NCBI GenBank assembly: GCA_964475835.1
Contig: CAYYYL010000001.1
Coordinates: 132,717-196,716 of the forward strand
Reading direction: 5' to 3'
DNA: 64,000 nucleotides
From: JABDCI01 sp964475835
GTDB taxonomy: Bacteria; Verrucomicrobiota; Verrucomicrobiia; JABWAM01
Shown here: positions 1 through 8,412 of the stretch, piece after piece
How the letters are laid out: every line of letters starts with the position of its first letter
Numbering within the stretch: position 1 is the stretch's first letter
Program-made: the position numbers and the translations under genes
Notes under the pieces: generated by a model
What the model was told of the DNA's origin: nothing
What the model saw: only the letters and a program-made list of their open reading frames with translations
The model's database searches: none

Positions 1-426
1 CCATGCGGGGGGAATGAATCCGACGGGATCCCATCCGAGTCGGTGAAACATATTCAGCCCCATTTGAATTCGTTCCTTCGCTTCTTCGTAGGAAAGCTTC
101 AGGAATTCACATTCTCCTGTGGTATAAACATTTTCAAAAAACCACGAGGCGGGATTGTTCCGGGTTTTGTATGTTGAAACTTGAGCTTCCAGTTGATGCG
201 TGAGTCCATGCAGGACGATTTCGTGTCCGCGCGCATGGACGTCATTCAGCCACGCGATGAGCTCGGTGCTATCCTCGACGCATTCCTGCTCGTGGTAGTG
301 CGGGACGACGAGAAGCGAGGTTTTGGATATGCCGAGGCGTTCCAGTTCCTCGAGTTGACGCCGCACGCGGCTGAACGTCGATGCGGTGACGTCGTGCAAG
401 GAGACGATGAGGGAGCGGGAATCCAC
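1..426 (-). CDS. DUF2334-type polysaccharide deacetylase (3' part cut by window edge)
   Basis: Read on the minus strand from a GTG at 426, this frame is open to the window edge and gives about 142 residues. The protein begins with a beta strand and the motif LIVSLHDV, where the HD is the metal-site start of NodB/DUF2334-type deacetylases. A helix rich in EELERLG follows, then VVPHYH and GHEIVLHGLTH, whose histidines fit the second metal motif. These enzymes remove acetyl groups from polysaccharides or act on related carbohydrate amides. An in-frame stop lies 3 codons upstream of the GTG, so the start cannot be much earlier, although the RBS is poor. The C-terminal half is outside the window. 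Family call is firm; substrate unknown. Confidence 0.75.
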   Translation of the reverse strand, partial: MDSRSLIVSLHDVTASTFSRVRRQLEELERLGISKTSLLVVPHYHEQECVEDSTELIAWLNDVHARGHEIVLHGLTHQLEAQVSTYKTRNNPASWFFENVYTTGECEFLKLSYEEAKERIQMGLNMFHRLGWDPVGFIPPAW

Positions 427-473
427 ATGGGAAATTTAGCCAAAGATGAGCAGGGTGGGAAATACGGAATTTG

Positions 474-656
474 CTACGACTTGTCGCGTGCTTTTCCCTT
501 GAATTCGGCGGCGATTTGAACCACCAACGCCAGCCACTCCAAACGCTGTTCCATCGTGAAGGAACGAAATTCGGTGTGCCCGTCAAAATCCGAGGGCTTG
601 CAATTCTCGACCTGGGCAAGCCATGTCCTGCGTTCAATATCATCGTGCGGCTGCAT
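474..656 (-). CDS. small hypothetical protein paired with the nucleotidyltransferase
   Basis: A 60-residue ORF starting at an ATG one base after the stop of the upstream nucleotidyltransferase reading frame (TGA-A-ATG), which suggests translational coupling. A GTG 36 bases earlier (692) would give a 72-residue form overlapping the upstream gene. The protein has a charged N-terminus, a WLAQVENC segment and a helix with the pattern FRSFTMEQRLEWLALVVQIAAEF. It has no signal peptide or membrane segment. I do not recognise a named family. Position suggests the second gene of a two-gene nucleotidyltransferase module, possibly toxin-antitoxin-like. That role is an inference from context only. Confidence 0.5.
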   Translation of the reverse strand: MQPHDDIERRTWLAQVENCKPSDFDGHTEFRSFTMEQRLEWLALVVQIAAEFKGKARDKS

Positions 657-657
657 T

Positions 658-1037
658 TCAGGAGAATTTTTGGTTGAGAGATTCGAGTTCACGAATTTCC
701 GACAAATCCTTTTCCCGTGGCTGGCGAATGGCCCGCTTCATATCCAGCAAACGGTGAAGGGATGCAATCTGGACCCTTCTGTCTGAGATCTCGATTTTCA
801 CGGAGTCCGAGGATAGCACTTCGGAGGACGCCTCTTTTGTCAAAAAAAAATCACCTGGCGGATGGGCTGATGATGGTCGATGAACGAAAAAAACCAAGGC
901 GTCATTTTCACAGCCAGATCCAGATCGAGAGTCAGACGCTCCACTTCGTGAAGGACAACCGCAACACCGCCGGCCACGACGAACTCAACGTTCTTCTCTG
1001 AAAGGACCATCAAAATCTCATTTAAATGATTCTGCAT
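658..1037 (-). pseudogene. nucleotidyltransferase, frameshifted and internally shortened
   Basis: The N-terminal piece starts at ATG 1037 and contains FVVAGGVAVVLHEVERLTLDLDLAV, the GG...DLD pattern of minimal nucleotidyltransferases (AbiEii/MNT-like), then runs into a stop at 840. The C-terminal piece, in another frame, continues with KIEISDRRVQIASLHRLLDMKRAIRQPREKD, the usual helix end of the family. The junction is a run of nine A on the plus strand (842-850). One more base would rejoin the frames through VIFFLTKEAS. The segment between the DLD strand and FSFIDHH also looks some 40 residues shorter than usual. This is either a decaying gene, a homopolymer sequencing error, or a phase-variable tract. 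Not likely functional as written. Confidence 0.65.
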
Positions 1038-1175
1038 GGGAGGAGGCTTTAACTTAACTTTTACGTTCTTATGGGCAATGGCGAATGAAAATCGACGGTT
1101 TCTCTTGGGCCGTTCAATCCGCATGATTTCCTGACTGGCTCCCGGGCTCCTGTTTCAGGTAGAAGGAGGGCGTCC

Positions 1176-1850
1176 ATGATTGTCCGTATGTACATGACGA
1201 GGGATGTGGAGACGATATCTCCCGATACGACGCTTGCGGTGGCGATTCAGAAGATGCGAACGCTTCACATCCGCCGGCTGGTCGTGGTGAGTGCGAATGA
1301 CACCATTGAGGGCATGGTCTGTCAGCACGATTTGATCACGGCCTTTCCCCATAACGTGCATCCATTCTCGGCCCTTGCGCTGGAATCCTCTGCAGCGGCA
1401 CAAAAAGTGCGATCCGTCATGAAGTCACCCGTATTATCCATCGATCAGAACGATCCGATTGAGCATGCGGCGTCCGTAATGGCGAAGCATCATGTCGGAG
1501 GGCTCCCTGTGACAGGGTTTCATAAACTGGTGGGAATCATCACCGAGTCCGATATTTTTCGTGCGTTCACGACTCTGCTTGCGGGGCACGGCAATTCGAT
1601 TCGGATCACATTTGACATCACGGAGGACGAGAACATTCTCACCTTTCTGGATCAGGCGACACGGAAACACCGCTTGAGGCTTCGGAGCTTTATTTCCTTT
1701 CACGATGAGGATGTTCGCATGGCGGTGGTGCGGGTGCGCGGGGAGGAGGTTCAACCGTTTATTGCGGACCTTTGGGGATCGGGACACCGGGTGATGAACA
1801 TCGTCAAGGCGGAGGAGGAAGTGAAGCCGCCTGAGGATCTTATCGAATAA
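1176..1850 (+). CDS. CBS-domain protein with C-terminal ACT-like region
   Basis: 224 residues starting at ATG 1176 after a strong AAGGAGG about 7 bases upstream. Two CBS motifs are visible. The first (about 1-60) carries MTRDVETISPDTTLAVAIQKM, and the second (about 75-130) carries MKSPVLSIDQNDPIEHAASVM and ends in GIITESDIFRAF. Residues 145-215 form an alpha/beta tail with FDITEDENILTFLDQ and MAVVRVRGEEVQPFI, resembling the ACT-like tail of AcuB-type proteins. CBS pairs bind adenine nucleotides and act as energy sensors, so this is probably a soluble regulatory protein. The partner is unknown. The cyclic-nucleotide-type domain protein starts 42 bases downstream and may be co-transcribed. Confidence 0.8.
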   Translation: MIVRMYMTRDVETISPDTTLAVAIQKMRTLHIRRLVVVSANDTIEGMVCQHDLITAFPHNVHPFSALALESSAAAQKVRSVMKSPVLSIDQNDPIEHAASVMAKHHVGGLPVTGFHKLVGIITESDIFRAFTTLLAGHGNSIRITFDITEDENILTFLDQATRKHRLRLRSFISFHDEDVRMAVVRVRGEEVQPFIADLWGSGHRVMNIVKAEEEVKPPEDLIE

Positions 1851-1891
1851 CTTGGCAGAGTCGCGGCGACCGTGTATTCATCGACCGAATC

Positions 1892-2254
1892 ATGCTGCAC
1901 CTTCCCAAGGAATTCACCAAATATTATTGGAAGGGGGAAGAGGTTCTCCGTGAGGGAGATTCTCATGATAATCTGCTTTATATTCTCATCGAGGGGACTC
2001 TTGGGGTTTATAAGGGAGAGAAACGGGTGTCAGAAATCAAAGAGACTGGAGTTTTTTTTGGTGAGATGAGCCTTTTGCTGGATCATCCCATAGCCGCAAC
2101 GGTGAAATCCGAAACAGACAGCATTATCAGTGTGCTGCCTTACGACCCCGAAACCTTTTTTGTTAAATACCCGCATATAGCACGAAAACTATTGCGCACC
2201 ATGGTGCAACGGGTCGCGGAAATGTCGCGTCACAAGAGTGATTCGACATCATGA
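1892..2254 (+). CDS. stand-alone cyclic-nucleotide-binding-fold protein, probable ligand-site loss
   Basis: A 120-residue protein that is almost entirely one CAP-like beta barrel, with EEVLREGDSHDNLLYILIEGTLGVY followed by the phosphate-binding-cassette signature FFGEMSLLLDHPIAATV. In cAMP- or cGMP-binding proteins this cassette normally has an Arg (RxAT). Here the position reads PIAAT, so canonical cyclic-nucleotide binding is doubtful. No HTH or enzymatic domain follows; the C-terminus is one helix and a polar tail. It sits 42 bases after the CBS protein and converges on gltB with 26 bases between stops. Likely a small regulatory module of unknown partner. Confidence 0.75.
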   Translation: MLHLPKEFTKYYWKGEEVLREGDSHDNLLYILIEGTLGVYKGEKRVSEIKETGVFFGEMSLLLDHPIAATVKSETDSIISVLPYDPETFFVKYPHIARKLLRTMVQRVAEMSRHKSDSTS

Positions 2255-2280
2255 CTTTTGGGTGATTTGGAGGACGGGCG

Positions 2281-5200
2281 TCAGGATTTACCCGAAGGGG
2301 GTGGTGTCGTGGCAATAATGGCTTCACCCACGGATTTGGCTTCCGAGACGGTGGCTTTCACCTCGGCGGGTTCGGAGGCCACTTTCCAGAATTTGTCCTG
2401 AAAGGTTTTCCAGTCGGCGAGGAGCGCCTTGGCCTTGGCGCTTTCCGTGAGCTCAAGGTGTTTGTAGATCAAGGACTGGACGATCGCCACGTCCTCGGGT
2501 TTCATCCGGGAGAGTTTGACAATCTCCTTGTTGTAACGTTCCGGGAAGGATCCATCTTCGTCGAGAACGTAAGCCACGCCCCCTGTCATCCCGGCCCCGA
2601 AGTTTTTCCCGGTGGGTCCAATAATGATGGCAAGGCCATTGGTCATGTATTCACACCCGTGATCCCCGCAGCCTTCCACCACGGCCTGGCCTCCGGAGTT
2701 TCGGACGCAGAACCGTTCGCCCGCCTGTCCTGCGGCAAAGAGCGCACCGCCGGTGGCTCCATACATCACAGTGTTCCCGATGATAATATTTTCACTGGGG
2801 ATGAATTTCGCTGTGGCGGGGGGGACGACGATGATCTCGCCGCCCGACATTCCCTTGCCCACGTAGTCGTTGGATTCACCTGTGAGATGAATGCGGACCC
2901 CGTTGCAGAGGAAGGCCCCGAGGGATTGACCCGCGGTGCCCTTTAACCTTAACTCGACAGAGGAGGGAGGAAGACCCTTGTCCCCGTAACGATAGGCGAT
3001 TTCCCCGGAGAGCTTGGTTCCCACGGAGCGGTTGGTGTTTTTGACGCCGTACTTCAACACCACGGGCTGGAGGCCTCCGATGGCGTCTTTTGCGTCCTGC
3101 AGGATGGTGTCATCCAGCGGTTTGTCGAGGCGATCGTTGCGTTCGCGAATGTGGTATCGGGCGGAGCGTTCGTTGTCCGGTTGGGCCAGGAGGGCGCGCA
3201 GGTCGAGGGTGTTGGCCTTGGGATGATTGGGGATTTCGCGCTGCTCGAGGTGCTCGGTGCGCCCGATCAATTCATTCAGGGTTCGGACTCCGAGAGAGGC
3301 CATGATTTCTCGGACTTCCTGCGCCACGCCGTTGAAGAAATTAACGATCATGTCCGGCGAGCCCTTGAATTTTGCGCGAAGGCGTTCGTCCTGGGTAGCC
3401 ACACCCACAGGGCAGGTGTTCAGATGGCACTGGCGGACGTAGACGCAGCCGGCGGCGATGAGCGCGGTCGTTCCGAAATTGTATTCCTCAGCGCCAAGAA
3501 GCGCGGCAATCACGATGTCTCGCCCATTTCTCATGCCGCCATCGGCGCGGAGCGTGATGCGTCCCCGAAGATCGTTCAGTACGAGAGTCTGCTGGGCTTC
3601 GGCGATGCCGAGTTCCCAGGAGGAACCCGCGTTTTTGATGGAGGAGAGGGGCGAGGCGCCTGTTCCTCCGTCGTGCCCGCTGATGAGTACGATGTCGGCA
3701 TAGGCTTTCGCTACACCCGCAGCGATGGTACCGACGCCTGCTTCGGCGACGAGTTTCACGCAAACCTTGGCGCGGGGGTTTGCCTGTTTGAGATCGTAGA
3801 TGAGTTGGGCGAGATCCTCGATGGAGTAGATGTCGTGGTGGGGGGGCGGTGAAATGAGGGTGACACCCGGCACCGAGCGACGAAGGCGCGCGATGAGCGG
3901 GGATACTTTATGACCGGGGAGCTGTCCGCCTTCACCCGGTTTCGATCCCTGGGCCATCTTGATCTCGATCTCCTTGGCGGAGGCCAGATATTCGGCGGTG
4001 ACACCGAAACGTCCTGACGCCACCTGTTTGATGGCGGAATTCGCCCAGTCACCGTTGGGGCGTACATGAAACCGGGCTGCGTCCTCGCCTCCTTCCCCGG
4101 AATTCGATTTGCCGCCGATGCGGTTCATGGCGATTGCCAGGGCTTCATGGGCTTCGGGGCTGAGTGCGCCCAGGGACATGCCTGCGGTGGTGAAGCGGCG
4201 GCGGATCTCCTCGACAGGTTCAACCTCATCGATGGAAATGGGTTCGTTCACCTGCTTGAATTTCAGGAGATGACGGAGAGCGAGGGGCTGTTGATCTTCG
4301 AGGGCGGCAACATAGGCCTTGTATCCCTCGGGGGTGCCTGTTTTGACAAAGGCGTGGAAGCTCTTGATCACGGGCGGTGTGAACGCGTGCATCTCCCCCT
4401 TCTGACGGAAGCGGTAGTAGCCTGGATCCTGAAGGGTGGGCGCCGGGCCGGAGGACTCTGCGGCGGGAAGATCCGCGAGGCCGTACCCCAAGGCGTGCCG
4501 GGCAAACGATTCCTGTGCGATCTCCTTGAAGCTGATGCCACCTACGCGTGAAACGGTGCCGGTGAAATGAAGATCACAGACGGTGGGATGAACGCCGATG
4601 GCTTCGAAGATCTGGGCTCCCCGATAGCTCGAAAGGGTGGAAATTCCCATCTTTGACATGATCTTGAGGATGCCGTCATCGAGGGATTTGCGGTAATTCT
4701 TAAAGGCGGTGAGGAATCGTTTCCCAACGCTTTCGCCGTTGGTCTCCCCCGACTCCTTGGCGTCCTGTTGTTCACAGAGGTGGCGGATGGTGGCGAGGGC
4801 GAGGTAGGGGTTGATGGCGCTGGCGCCATAGCCGAGGAGGCATGCGAACTGGTGAACGTCCCGCGCTTCCGCGGTTTCACAAATGATGCCGACTTGCATG
4901 CGCTTGCCTGCACGAATGAGGTGATGGTGGACCGCGGCGGTGGCGATAAGCATCGGAATGGCGATCCGGTTGCAGTCAACCCCCCGGTCGGAGAGAATCA
5001 GGATGCGTCGTTTGGCGTCCACCGCCCGCTCCGCTTCGGCGCAGAGGTGCAGCAACGCTTTTTCCAGGGCTTCCGGTCCGTCGGATTTAAAAATAAGGCA
5101 GGGGAGCGTTTTGGAGGAGAAGGCTTTGGCGGCGGGAACACTGGGTTTGCTGCCGGTGCTGTCGGCCAGCCATTCGAGCTGGCGGAGCGCGGCGAGGTCG

Positions 5201-6945
5201 GCGTCGCTCAACACGGGGGAGGAAATTTCCACAAGGCGGGCATGATCCTCGTTTTCGGCGAAGAGGTTTTGCTGGTACCCCACGAAGGTCGAGAGGGACA
5301 TGACGAGCTCCTCGCGAATGGGATCGATCGGAGGATTGGTGACCTGGGCAAAAAGTTGTTTGAAATAGCTGTAGAGCAGACGGGGCTGGCGTGAAAGCAC
5401 GGCGAGCGGGGCGTCGTCGCCCATCGAGCCAACGGCTTCCTTGCCGGTTTCGATCATCGGTTTGATCACGAGGTTCACTTCCTCGCTCGTGTAACCGAAG
5501 GAGAGTTGTTGAAGGACCAGATCAACGCCTTCGATCGGTTCCGGAGTCTGCGGTTTGAAATTCGCCAATGGCATGTCGTTGAGGCGAACGAGATTGTTCT
5601 TCACCCATTCTGCATAGGGTTTCCGTGTGGCGTAGGTTTCCTTGATTTCGTCGTTGCGCAGCAGTTTCCCTTTCAACAGATCGACCGCGATGATCTGGCC
5701 GGGACCCAGACGTCCTTTTTCGATCACCTTGGAGTCGGGAACTTCGATGGTTCCCACTTCGGAGCCCATGAGAATGAATCCATCGGAGGTGATTTTGTAG
5801 CGTGCGGGGCGCAAGCCGTTTCGATCCAGACAGGCACCCACCACGTTGCCGTCGGCGAAAACGAGGGCGGCGGGGCCGTCCCACGGTTCCATGATGCAGT
5901 TGTGATATTCGTAGAAGCTTTTCACGCTCTCATCCACATGCGGTTCCGTGCGCCAGGCTGAAGGGGCGAGCATCAGAATGGCATGGAGGAGGTCGCGACC
6001 GGAGAGGGTGAGAGTCTCGAGTGCGTTGTCGAGACTGCCGGAATCGCTGCTTCCAGGCTGCGAGATGGGGTGGAGCTGACGAAGGTCGTCCCAATTATAA
6101 AGGGGGGAGGCGAGTTCTGGAGTGCGCGCGGCCATCCAGTTGCGGTTGCCGGAGATGGTGTTGATCTCACCGTTGTGACCGAGCCTGCGGAAAGGTTGGG
6201 AGAGCGCCCAGGTGGGAAAGGTGTTGGTGCTGTAGCGCTGGTGGAAAACGCAGAAGGAGGTCTCGAAGTCCGTCGATCGAAGATCCTTGTAGAAACGGTC
6301 CAGTTGGACGGAGACCATCAATCCTTTGTAGACAATGGTCCGGTGGGACATGCTACAGGCATAAAAATTGGGAATGCTGGCTTCCAGGATCCGGCGTTCG
6401 ATCTCCTTGCGGGCGAGAAAGAGGGCGCGTTCATAGGCTTCGTCGCTTTGTCCGGCAGGCCGCCCGATGAGAGCTTGTTCGATTTCAGGAAGCGTGGCCA
6501 GGGCCTTGTCTCCCAGTACGCTTTTGTCTGTGGGGACGCGGCGCCATCCAAAAAGGAACAGGGCGCGTTTTTTCAGCACGTCCTCAATGATCGCCTTGCA
6601 CTGGGCTAGGTGATACGCGTTTTCGCGCGGAAAGAAAAAGACACCCACACCAAGATCGGTGTCGTTGAATAATTTCTGTCCCATTTTCGCGAGATCTCTG
6701 GCGAAAAGTTTGTAGGGAATCTGCGTAAGCACCCCGGCCCCGTCGCCGGTTTTGGCGTCGGCATCGACAGCACCCCGATGCATGAGATTGCATACGGAAG
6801 TGATCGCCATCCGAAGGGGTTGAACCGATCGTTTTCCCGAAAGATTGGCAACAAAACCAACGCCACAGGAGTCACGCTCAAATTCCGGCCTCCAAAGAAG
6901 TCCCTGTGCGGTAGCTTTTCTGGTTTGGGTTTCGAACGGGCTCAT
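2281..6945 (-). CDS. gltB: glutamate synthase large subunit (GOGAT alpha)
   Basis: 1554 residues, full length for the family. Cys27, in the motif DSCGVGFVA, is the predicted N-terminal nucleophile after removal of a 26-residue propeptide and starts the class-II glutamine amidotransferase domain (about 27-430). The central and FMN-binding synthase domains follow, with GGKSNSGEGGEDAARF and HDGGTGASPLSSIKNAG. Cys1167, Cys1173 and Cys1178 in GCVYVRQCHLNTC form the CX5CX4C 3Fe-4S motif. The C-terminal glycine-rich GXGXG beta-helix ends the protein. It makes two glutamates from glutamine and 2-oxoglutarate. No GltD small subunit is adjacent, so it either pairs with a distant GltD or takes electrons from ferredoxin. 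A good AGGTGA precedes ATG 6945. An Lrp-family regulator is divergent upstream. Confidence 0.97.
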   Translation of the reverse strand: MSPFETQTRKATAQGLLWRPEFERDSCGVGFVANLSGKRSVQPLRMAITSVCNLMHRGAVDADAKTGDGAGVLTQIPYKLFARDLAKMGQKLFNDTDLGVGVFFFPRENAYHLAQCKAIIEDVLKKRALFLFGWRRVPTDKSVLGDKALATLPEIEQALIGRPAGQSDEAYERALFLARKEIERRILEASIPNFYACSMSHRTIVYKGLMVSVQLDRFYKDLRSTDFETSFCVFHQRYSTNTFPTWALSQPFRRLGHNGEINTISGNRNWMAARTPELASPLYNWDDLRQLHPISQPGSSDSGSLDNALETLTLSGRDLLHAILMLAPSAWRTEPHVDESVKSFYEYHNCIMEPWDGPAALVFADGNVVGACLDRNGLRPARYKITSDGFILMGSEVGTIEVPDSKVIEKGRLGPGQIIAVDLLKGKLLRNDEIKETYATRKPYAEWVKNNLVRLNDMPLANFKPQTPEPIEGVDLVLQQLSFGYTSEEVNLVIKPMIETGKEAVGSMGDDAPLAVLSRQPRLLYSYFKQLFAQVTNPPIDPIREELVMSLSTFVGYQQNLFAENEDHARLVEISSPVLSDADLAALRQLEWLADSTGSKPSVPAAKAFSSKTLPCLIFKSDGPEALEKALLHLCAEAERAVDAKRRILILSDRGVDCNRIAIPMLIATAAVHHHLIRAGKRMQVGIICETAEARDVHQFACLLGYGASAINPYLALATIRHLCEQQDAKESGETNGESVGKRFLTAFKNYRKSLDDGILKIMSKMGISTLSSYRGAQIFEAIGVHPTVCDLHFTGTVSRVGGISFKEIAQESFARHALGYGLADLPAAESSGPAPTLQDPGYYRFRQKGEMHAFTPPVIKSFHAFVKTGTPEGYKAYVAALEDQQPLALRHLLKFKQVNEPISIDEVEPVEEIRRRFTTAGMSLGALSPEAHEALAIAMNRIGGKSNSGEGGEDAARFHVRPNGDWANSAIKQVASGRFGVTAEYLASAKEIEIKMAQGSKPGEGGQLPGHKVSPLIARLRRSVPGVTLISPPPHHDIYSIEDLAQLIYDLKQANPRAKVCVKLVAEAGVGTIAAGVAKAYADIVLISGHDGGTGASPLSSIKNAGSSWELGIAEAQQTLVLNDLRGRITLRADGGMRNGRDIVIAALLGAEEYNFGTTALIAAGCVYVRQCHLNTCPVGVATQDERLRAKFKGSPDMIVNFFNGVAQEVREIMASLGVRTLNELIGRTEHLEQREIPNHPKANTLDLRALLAQPDNERSARYHIRERNDRLDKPLDDTILQDAKDAIGGLQPVVLKYGVKNTNRSVGTKLSGEIAYRYGDKGLPPSSVELRLKGTAGQSLGAFLCNGVRIHLTGESNDYVGKGMSGGEIIVVPPATAKFIPSENIIIGNTVMYGATGGALFAAGQAGERFCVRNSGGQAVVEGCGDHGCEYMTNGLAIIIGPTGKNFGAGMTGGVAYVLDEDGSFPERYNKEIVKLSRMKPEDVAIVQSLIYKHLELTESAKAKALLADWKTFQDKFWKVASEPAEVKATVSEAKSVGEAIIATTPPPSGKS

Positions 6946-7083
6946 AAATCACCTATTTTTGAAAATGTCTGTAATTCGTCATTTTTCTCCTTTTCTAGTC
7001 CAATAATCAAGCTACTATTTGGGCAAATGTGCATAAATGAGTCGAAAATGTGAATAACTTGTCTATAAACTCGCTTTTAATCC

Positions 7084-7674
7084 ATGAGTTCCAAACCTAT
7101 ACGACAGCTGGATGATCAGGAGAAGGCGATCGCCCGGGCATTGATTCGTGATCCCCGGTTGAGCGATCACGCGATTTCGGAAAAGACCGGGGTGCCAGCC
7201 AAGACGGTGTCACGCAAGCGCTCGCGCCTGGAGGCGGAAGGGGTCCTCTCGTATCACACGATGGTCAATTTGATGGAGGATGGGACCGGACACTTTGGAA
7301 CGCGCCACCTCTATATCATCAAATTTCGCCTTGGGGTTACCAAGAAACAGATTGTGGATGAAATCAAGAGTGAGCCGAATATCAAGAGTGTCTTTACGGA
7401 ACTGATCTTCCAGAGTCACATCGCGGAGATCGACGGTCACATTGCTCTGATCATGTTGATCGAGGGACGGGATGATTCGGATGTGGTGGAGAGCATGCAG
7501 GGAAAGATCATTCCATCATTGCGGAAAAATCATGGCCAGGATTCTGTTGAGGAAGTTCAGACCCTGCGCGTCCTTGCCCCCATTCGCATGCTGCGAAACT
7601 ATATTCCCATTGTGAATATGAAGGATGGGGTTTTGAAGGAAGACTGGCCCGACGAAGCGATTTTTGTGGGTTAG
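7084..7674 (+). CDS. Lrp/AsnC-family transcriptional regulator
   Basis: 196 residues. Residues about 8-60 form an AsnC-type winged helix-turn-helix (DQEKAIARALIRDPRLSDHAISEKTGVPAKTVSRKRSRLEAEGVL). Residues 75-150 have the alternating strand and helix pattern of the RAM/ACT-like ligand domain, including EPNIKSVFTEL and IALIMLIEGRDD. The tail of about 40 residues is longer than in typical 150-residue Lrp proteins. It is transcribed divergently from gltB across 138 bases, and Lrp-family control of gltB is well known in other bacteria. Control of gltB and of itself is therefore the leading hypothesis. Ligand not predictable from sequence. Confidence 0.85.
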   Translation: MSSKPIRQLDDQEKAIARALIRDPRLSDHAISEKTGVPAKTVSRKRSRLEAEGVLSYHTMVNLMEDGTGHFGTRHLYIIKFRLGVTKKQIVDEIKSEPNIKSVFTELIFQSHIAEIDGHIALIMLIEGRDDSDVVESMQGKIIPSLRKNHGQDSVEEVQTLRVLAPIRMLRNYIPIVNMKDGVLKEDWPDEAIFVG

Positions 7675-7985
7675 CGTGTTGCTAAAAAGGGGGGAAGATC
7701 CCGTTGCGATGAATTTTGTCTGGGTGGTGCGTGCTCCCGACTTGGAGTCGGATTATCCGCAGCAACCTTCCGTTGCAAACCCAACACCGCACCCGCCAAC
7801 CCGGCATTTTTAGCGACCTCTGTGAGCAGCTTGTTGAAAGAGATGGTCCTCACTTTTCAGGATAGCGGTTCGTTTCCGTCCCCCCTAATTTTCGAGAATT
7901 GTGTCAAAGGCCCCTGGCCTTCCTTTTGTCGCTCAGTGCCAAAGAAGGCACCCGACTCAGGTCGTTTGGGATCATTTGAATTTAC
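7675..7985. other. intergenic stretch without a supported gene
   Basis: About 310 bases between the Lrp-family gene and the first tiny membrane ORF. A 60-codon minus-strand ORF (7671-7853) covers part of it but has low-complexity composition and no recognisable family, so it is not called. A short perfect hairpin (CCGACT-TGG-AGTCGG, 7738-7752) and several G or C runs are present. No tRNA or clear terminator with a T-run was found. Confidence 0.4.
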
Positions 7986-8023
7986 TTGACATTTTGTATC
8001 TAGTTGTGTACTAGTATGTATAC
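7986..8023 (+). promoter_or_regulatory. promoter/operator box of tiny ORF 1
   Basis: TTGACA at 7986-7991 is followed by TTGTGTACTAGTATGTATAC at 8004-8023, directly abutting the ATG at 8024. The 20-mer recurs with one change at 8390-8409 in front of the second tiny ORF. A -10-like TGTACT falls 15 bases after the -35, so a transcript would be leaderless or nearly so. The CTAG-centred, TAC/GTA-rich partial palindrome also looks like a repressor operator. Confidence 0.5.
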
Positions 8024-8137
8024 ATGTTTAATAAACTTAACTTCAGGCTGGTTGGGGAAGATTTGGGAATTTTTGATGGGGTTGTCATTGTTCTGGTTTT
8101 TGCGGTGGTGGTTGGGCTGGTCATTCCCGTGCTTTGA
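8024..8137 (+). CDS. tiny single-span membrane peptide 1 (37 aa)
   Basis: The ORF is ATG to TGA, 37 codons. It has a basic, polar N-terminus (MFNKLNFRLVGEDLG), then a strongly hydrophobic stretch of about 20 residues ending GLVIPVL. No Shine-Dalgarno is visible, because the ATG directly follows the promoter/operator box. The ending resembles that of the second peptide, GLIFPSL. Support for translation is indirect: duplicated upstream element, a clean membrane-span composition and similar ends. It could instead be chance coding in an intergenic region. Confidence 0.35.
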   Translation: MFNKLNFRLVGEDLGIFDGVVIVLVFAVVVGLVIPVL

Positions 8138-8370
8138 GCGAAAATGGACAGCTCCTGGCTAATTGGAAATAGTTGTTGTCCAAGGGGTTCCAGAAAAACG
8201 TTTCCTTAAGTCGGTTTTCCGTCCGATGCCGTCGGAACTTTGGGGATCTGGGGTTGCTCACGCCCAAAAGGAAAGTTCTCCCCCTTTTCCGGAGGGCCAA
8301 TGGGGTTTCGGTAGCCTCCAGTTTTTGTCTACCCTTTTCCCATCCCAGGAATTCCCTTTTTCGGCGTCGT

Positions 8371-8409
8371 TTGACAAACGAGAATGAGGTTGTATACTAG
8401 TATGTATAC
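8371..8409 (+). promoter_or_regulatory. promoter/operator box of tiny ORF 2
   Basis: TTGACA at 8371-8376, a 16-base spacer and TATACT at 8393-8398 give a near-consensus sigma-70 promoter. The -10 is embedded in TTGTATACTAGTATGTATAC (8390-8409), which matches 19 of 20 bases of the box at 8004-8023. The predicted start site lies only about 10 bases before the ATG at 8413, so little leader remains. The shared core overlapping the -10 is the expected place for a repressor. Confidence 0.55.
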
Positions 8410-8412
8410 CTT

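Noticed and set aside
2458..6609. Several long plus-strand ORFs inside gltB (for example 3151-3852, 4768-5394, 5983-6609)
   Set aside because: They are antisense to a complete, well-conserved gene and have compositions expected from reading GC-rich codons backwards. No RBS or known domain.
7671..7853. 60-codon minus-strand ORF downstream of the Lrp-type gene
   Set aside because: No recognisable family and biased Pro/Arg/Ser composition. It ends inside the regulator stop region and could be repeat-derived sequence.
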